Source of the DNA: Batkoa obscura
Lineage: Eukaryota; Entomophthoromycota; Entomophthoromycetes; Entomophthorales; Batkoaceae
Length of the DNA: 64,000 bases
Direction of reading: 5' to 3'
Assembly (NCBI GenBank): GCA_030770535.1
Contig: JASVEC010000002.1
Span: forward strand, 1,488,001-1,552,000
The position numbers were made by a program, and so were the translations under genes. The notes beneath the pieces are model-generated. The model did not search any database. It saw only the letters and a list, made by a program, of their open reading frames with translations, and had not been told where the DNA came from. Below, piece after piece: positions 63,770 to 64,000 of this stretch (positions are counted from its first letter, which is position 1; each line of letters starts with the position of its first letter).

Positions 63770-64000
63770 TTAATGACGCGATGGCCTTGGTTTGTTGGCC
63801 TTGATAAAACTGAAATACTTTTTATTAAGTGTTTTACCTTTCTTATTAAAGTCACTATCTGATTTATTCATTTCTCCATCAAACTCTTCGAACGCTAAGT
63901 TAGGTGGTAGTGAGTTTGTTGCTTCTATTTCTCTAATAAATTTCTCTATTCCATGGCCTTGCATAACGTCAAATTGATCCTTTTCATTAACATAAAATTC
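63770..64000 (-). CDS. 3' end of an unidentified gene, cut by window edge
   Basis: The frame is open from the right edge to the stop at 63770 and encodes at least 76 residues, beginning EFYVNEKDQFDVMQGHG, then IEKFIREIEATNSLPPNLAF, and ending in a basic tail, KANKPRPSRH. The composition is mixed and hydrophilic, as in a real protein. The family is not recognised. Confidence 0.5.
   Translation of the reverse strand, partial: EFYVNEKDQFDVMQGHGIEKFIREIEATNSLPPNLAFEEFDGEMNKSDSDFNKKGKTLNKKYFSFIKANKPRPSRH

Overview
The window looks like nuclear DNA of an AT-rich filamentous fungus. The evidence is: protein genes with short GT-AG introns (about 45-80 nt, T/A-rich, ending in tag or aag); fungal families such as a laccase-like multicopper oxidase, a tyrosinase, a Zn2Cys6-type regulator and a fungal P450; S1 chymotrypsin-fold proteases; and many small secreted proteins with Kex2-like dibasic sites. 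Extreme A+T between genes plus secreted S1 protease and tyrosinase suggests an early-diverging (zygomycete-grade, perhaps Entomophthoromycotina) fungus; this placement is inference.

Layout. 1-313: end of a solo LTR. 1.4-12.7 kb: array of seven same-strand genes for small secreted precursors (five Gly/Leu-rich 'family A', two Q/N-rich 'family B'). 15.3-18.0 kb: mitochondrial uS9 and the XPA/Rad14 repair protein, both intron-rich. 19.3-20.9 kb: multicopper oxidase. 20.9-24.0 kb: repeat nest with two opposed solo LTRs and several MITEs. 24.0-25.7 kb: Zn2Cys6-like regulator. 27.0-30.6 kb: dense housekeeping block (HSP20, HAX1-like protein, MoaD-type MOCS2A, NAA50, pyrroline-5-carboxylate reductase). 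31.8-42.9 kb: S1 protease with a Pro/Gln insert, tRNA-Gln(CTG), tyrosinase, mitochondrial RRM protein, an APC6/Cdc16-like TPR protein whose ATG is split by an intron, and a Met/His-rich repeat precursor. 43.7 kb: candidate Pol III structured RNA. 44.4-45.8 kb: ornithine-decarboxylase-like protein lacking key active-site residues. 48-59.3 kb: three more small secreted precursors, a P450, and a large Cys-rich secreted protein, with another solo LTR and MITEs. 60.5-63.0 kb: SNF5. The right edge cuts a further gene.

The most unusual theme is a set of about eleven secreted precursors that share an N-terminal signal peptide, an early dibasic site (LQRR-like), and in many cases a C-terminal tail of the form IP(I/V)xG(D/N)xxSxLG. 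The largest carries tandem 58-residue Met/His-rich units each delimited by KLQRR, reminiscent of Kex2-processed repeat proteins and of copper-binding Mets motifs; the same window encodes two secreted-type copper enzymes. A second theme is a burst of about 105-bp MITEs (21 clear copies), one of which has its empty site preserved in the other arm of an inverted repeat.
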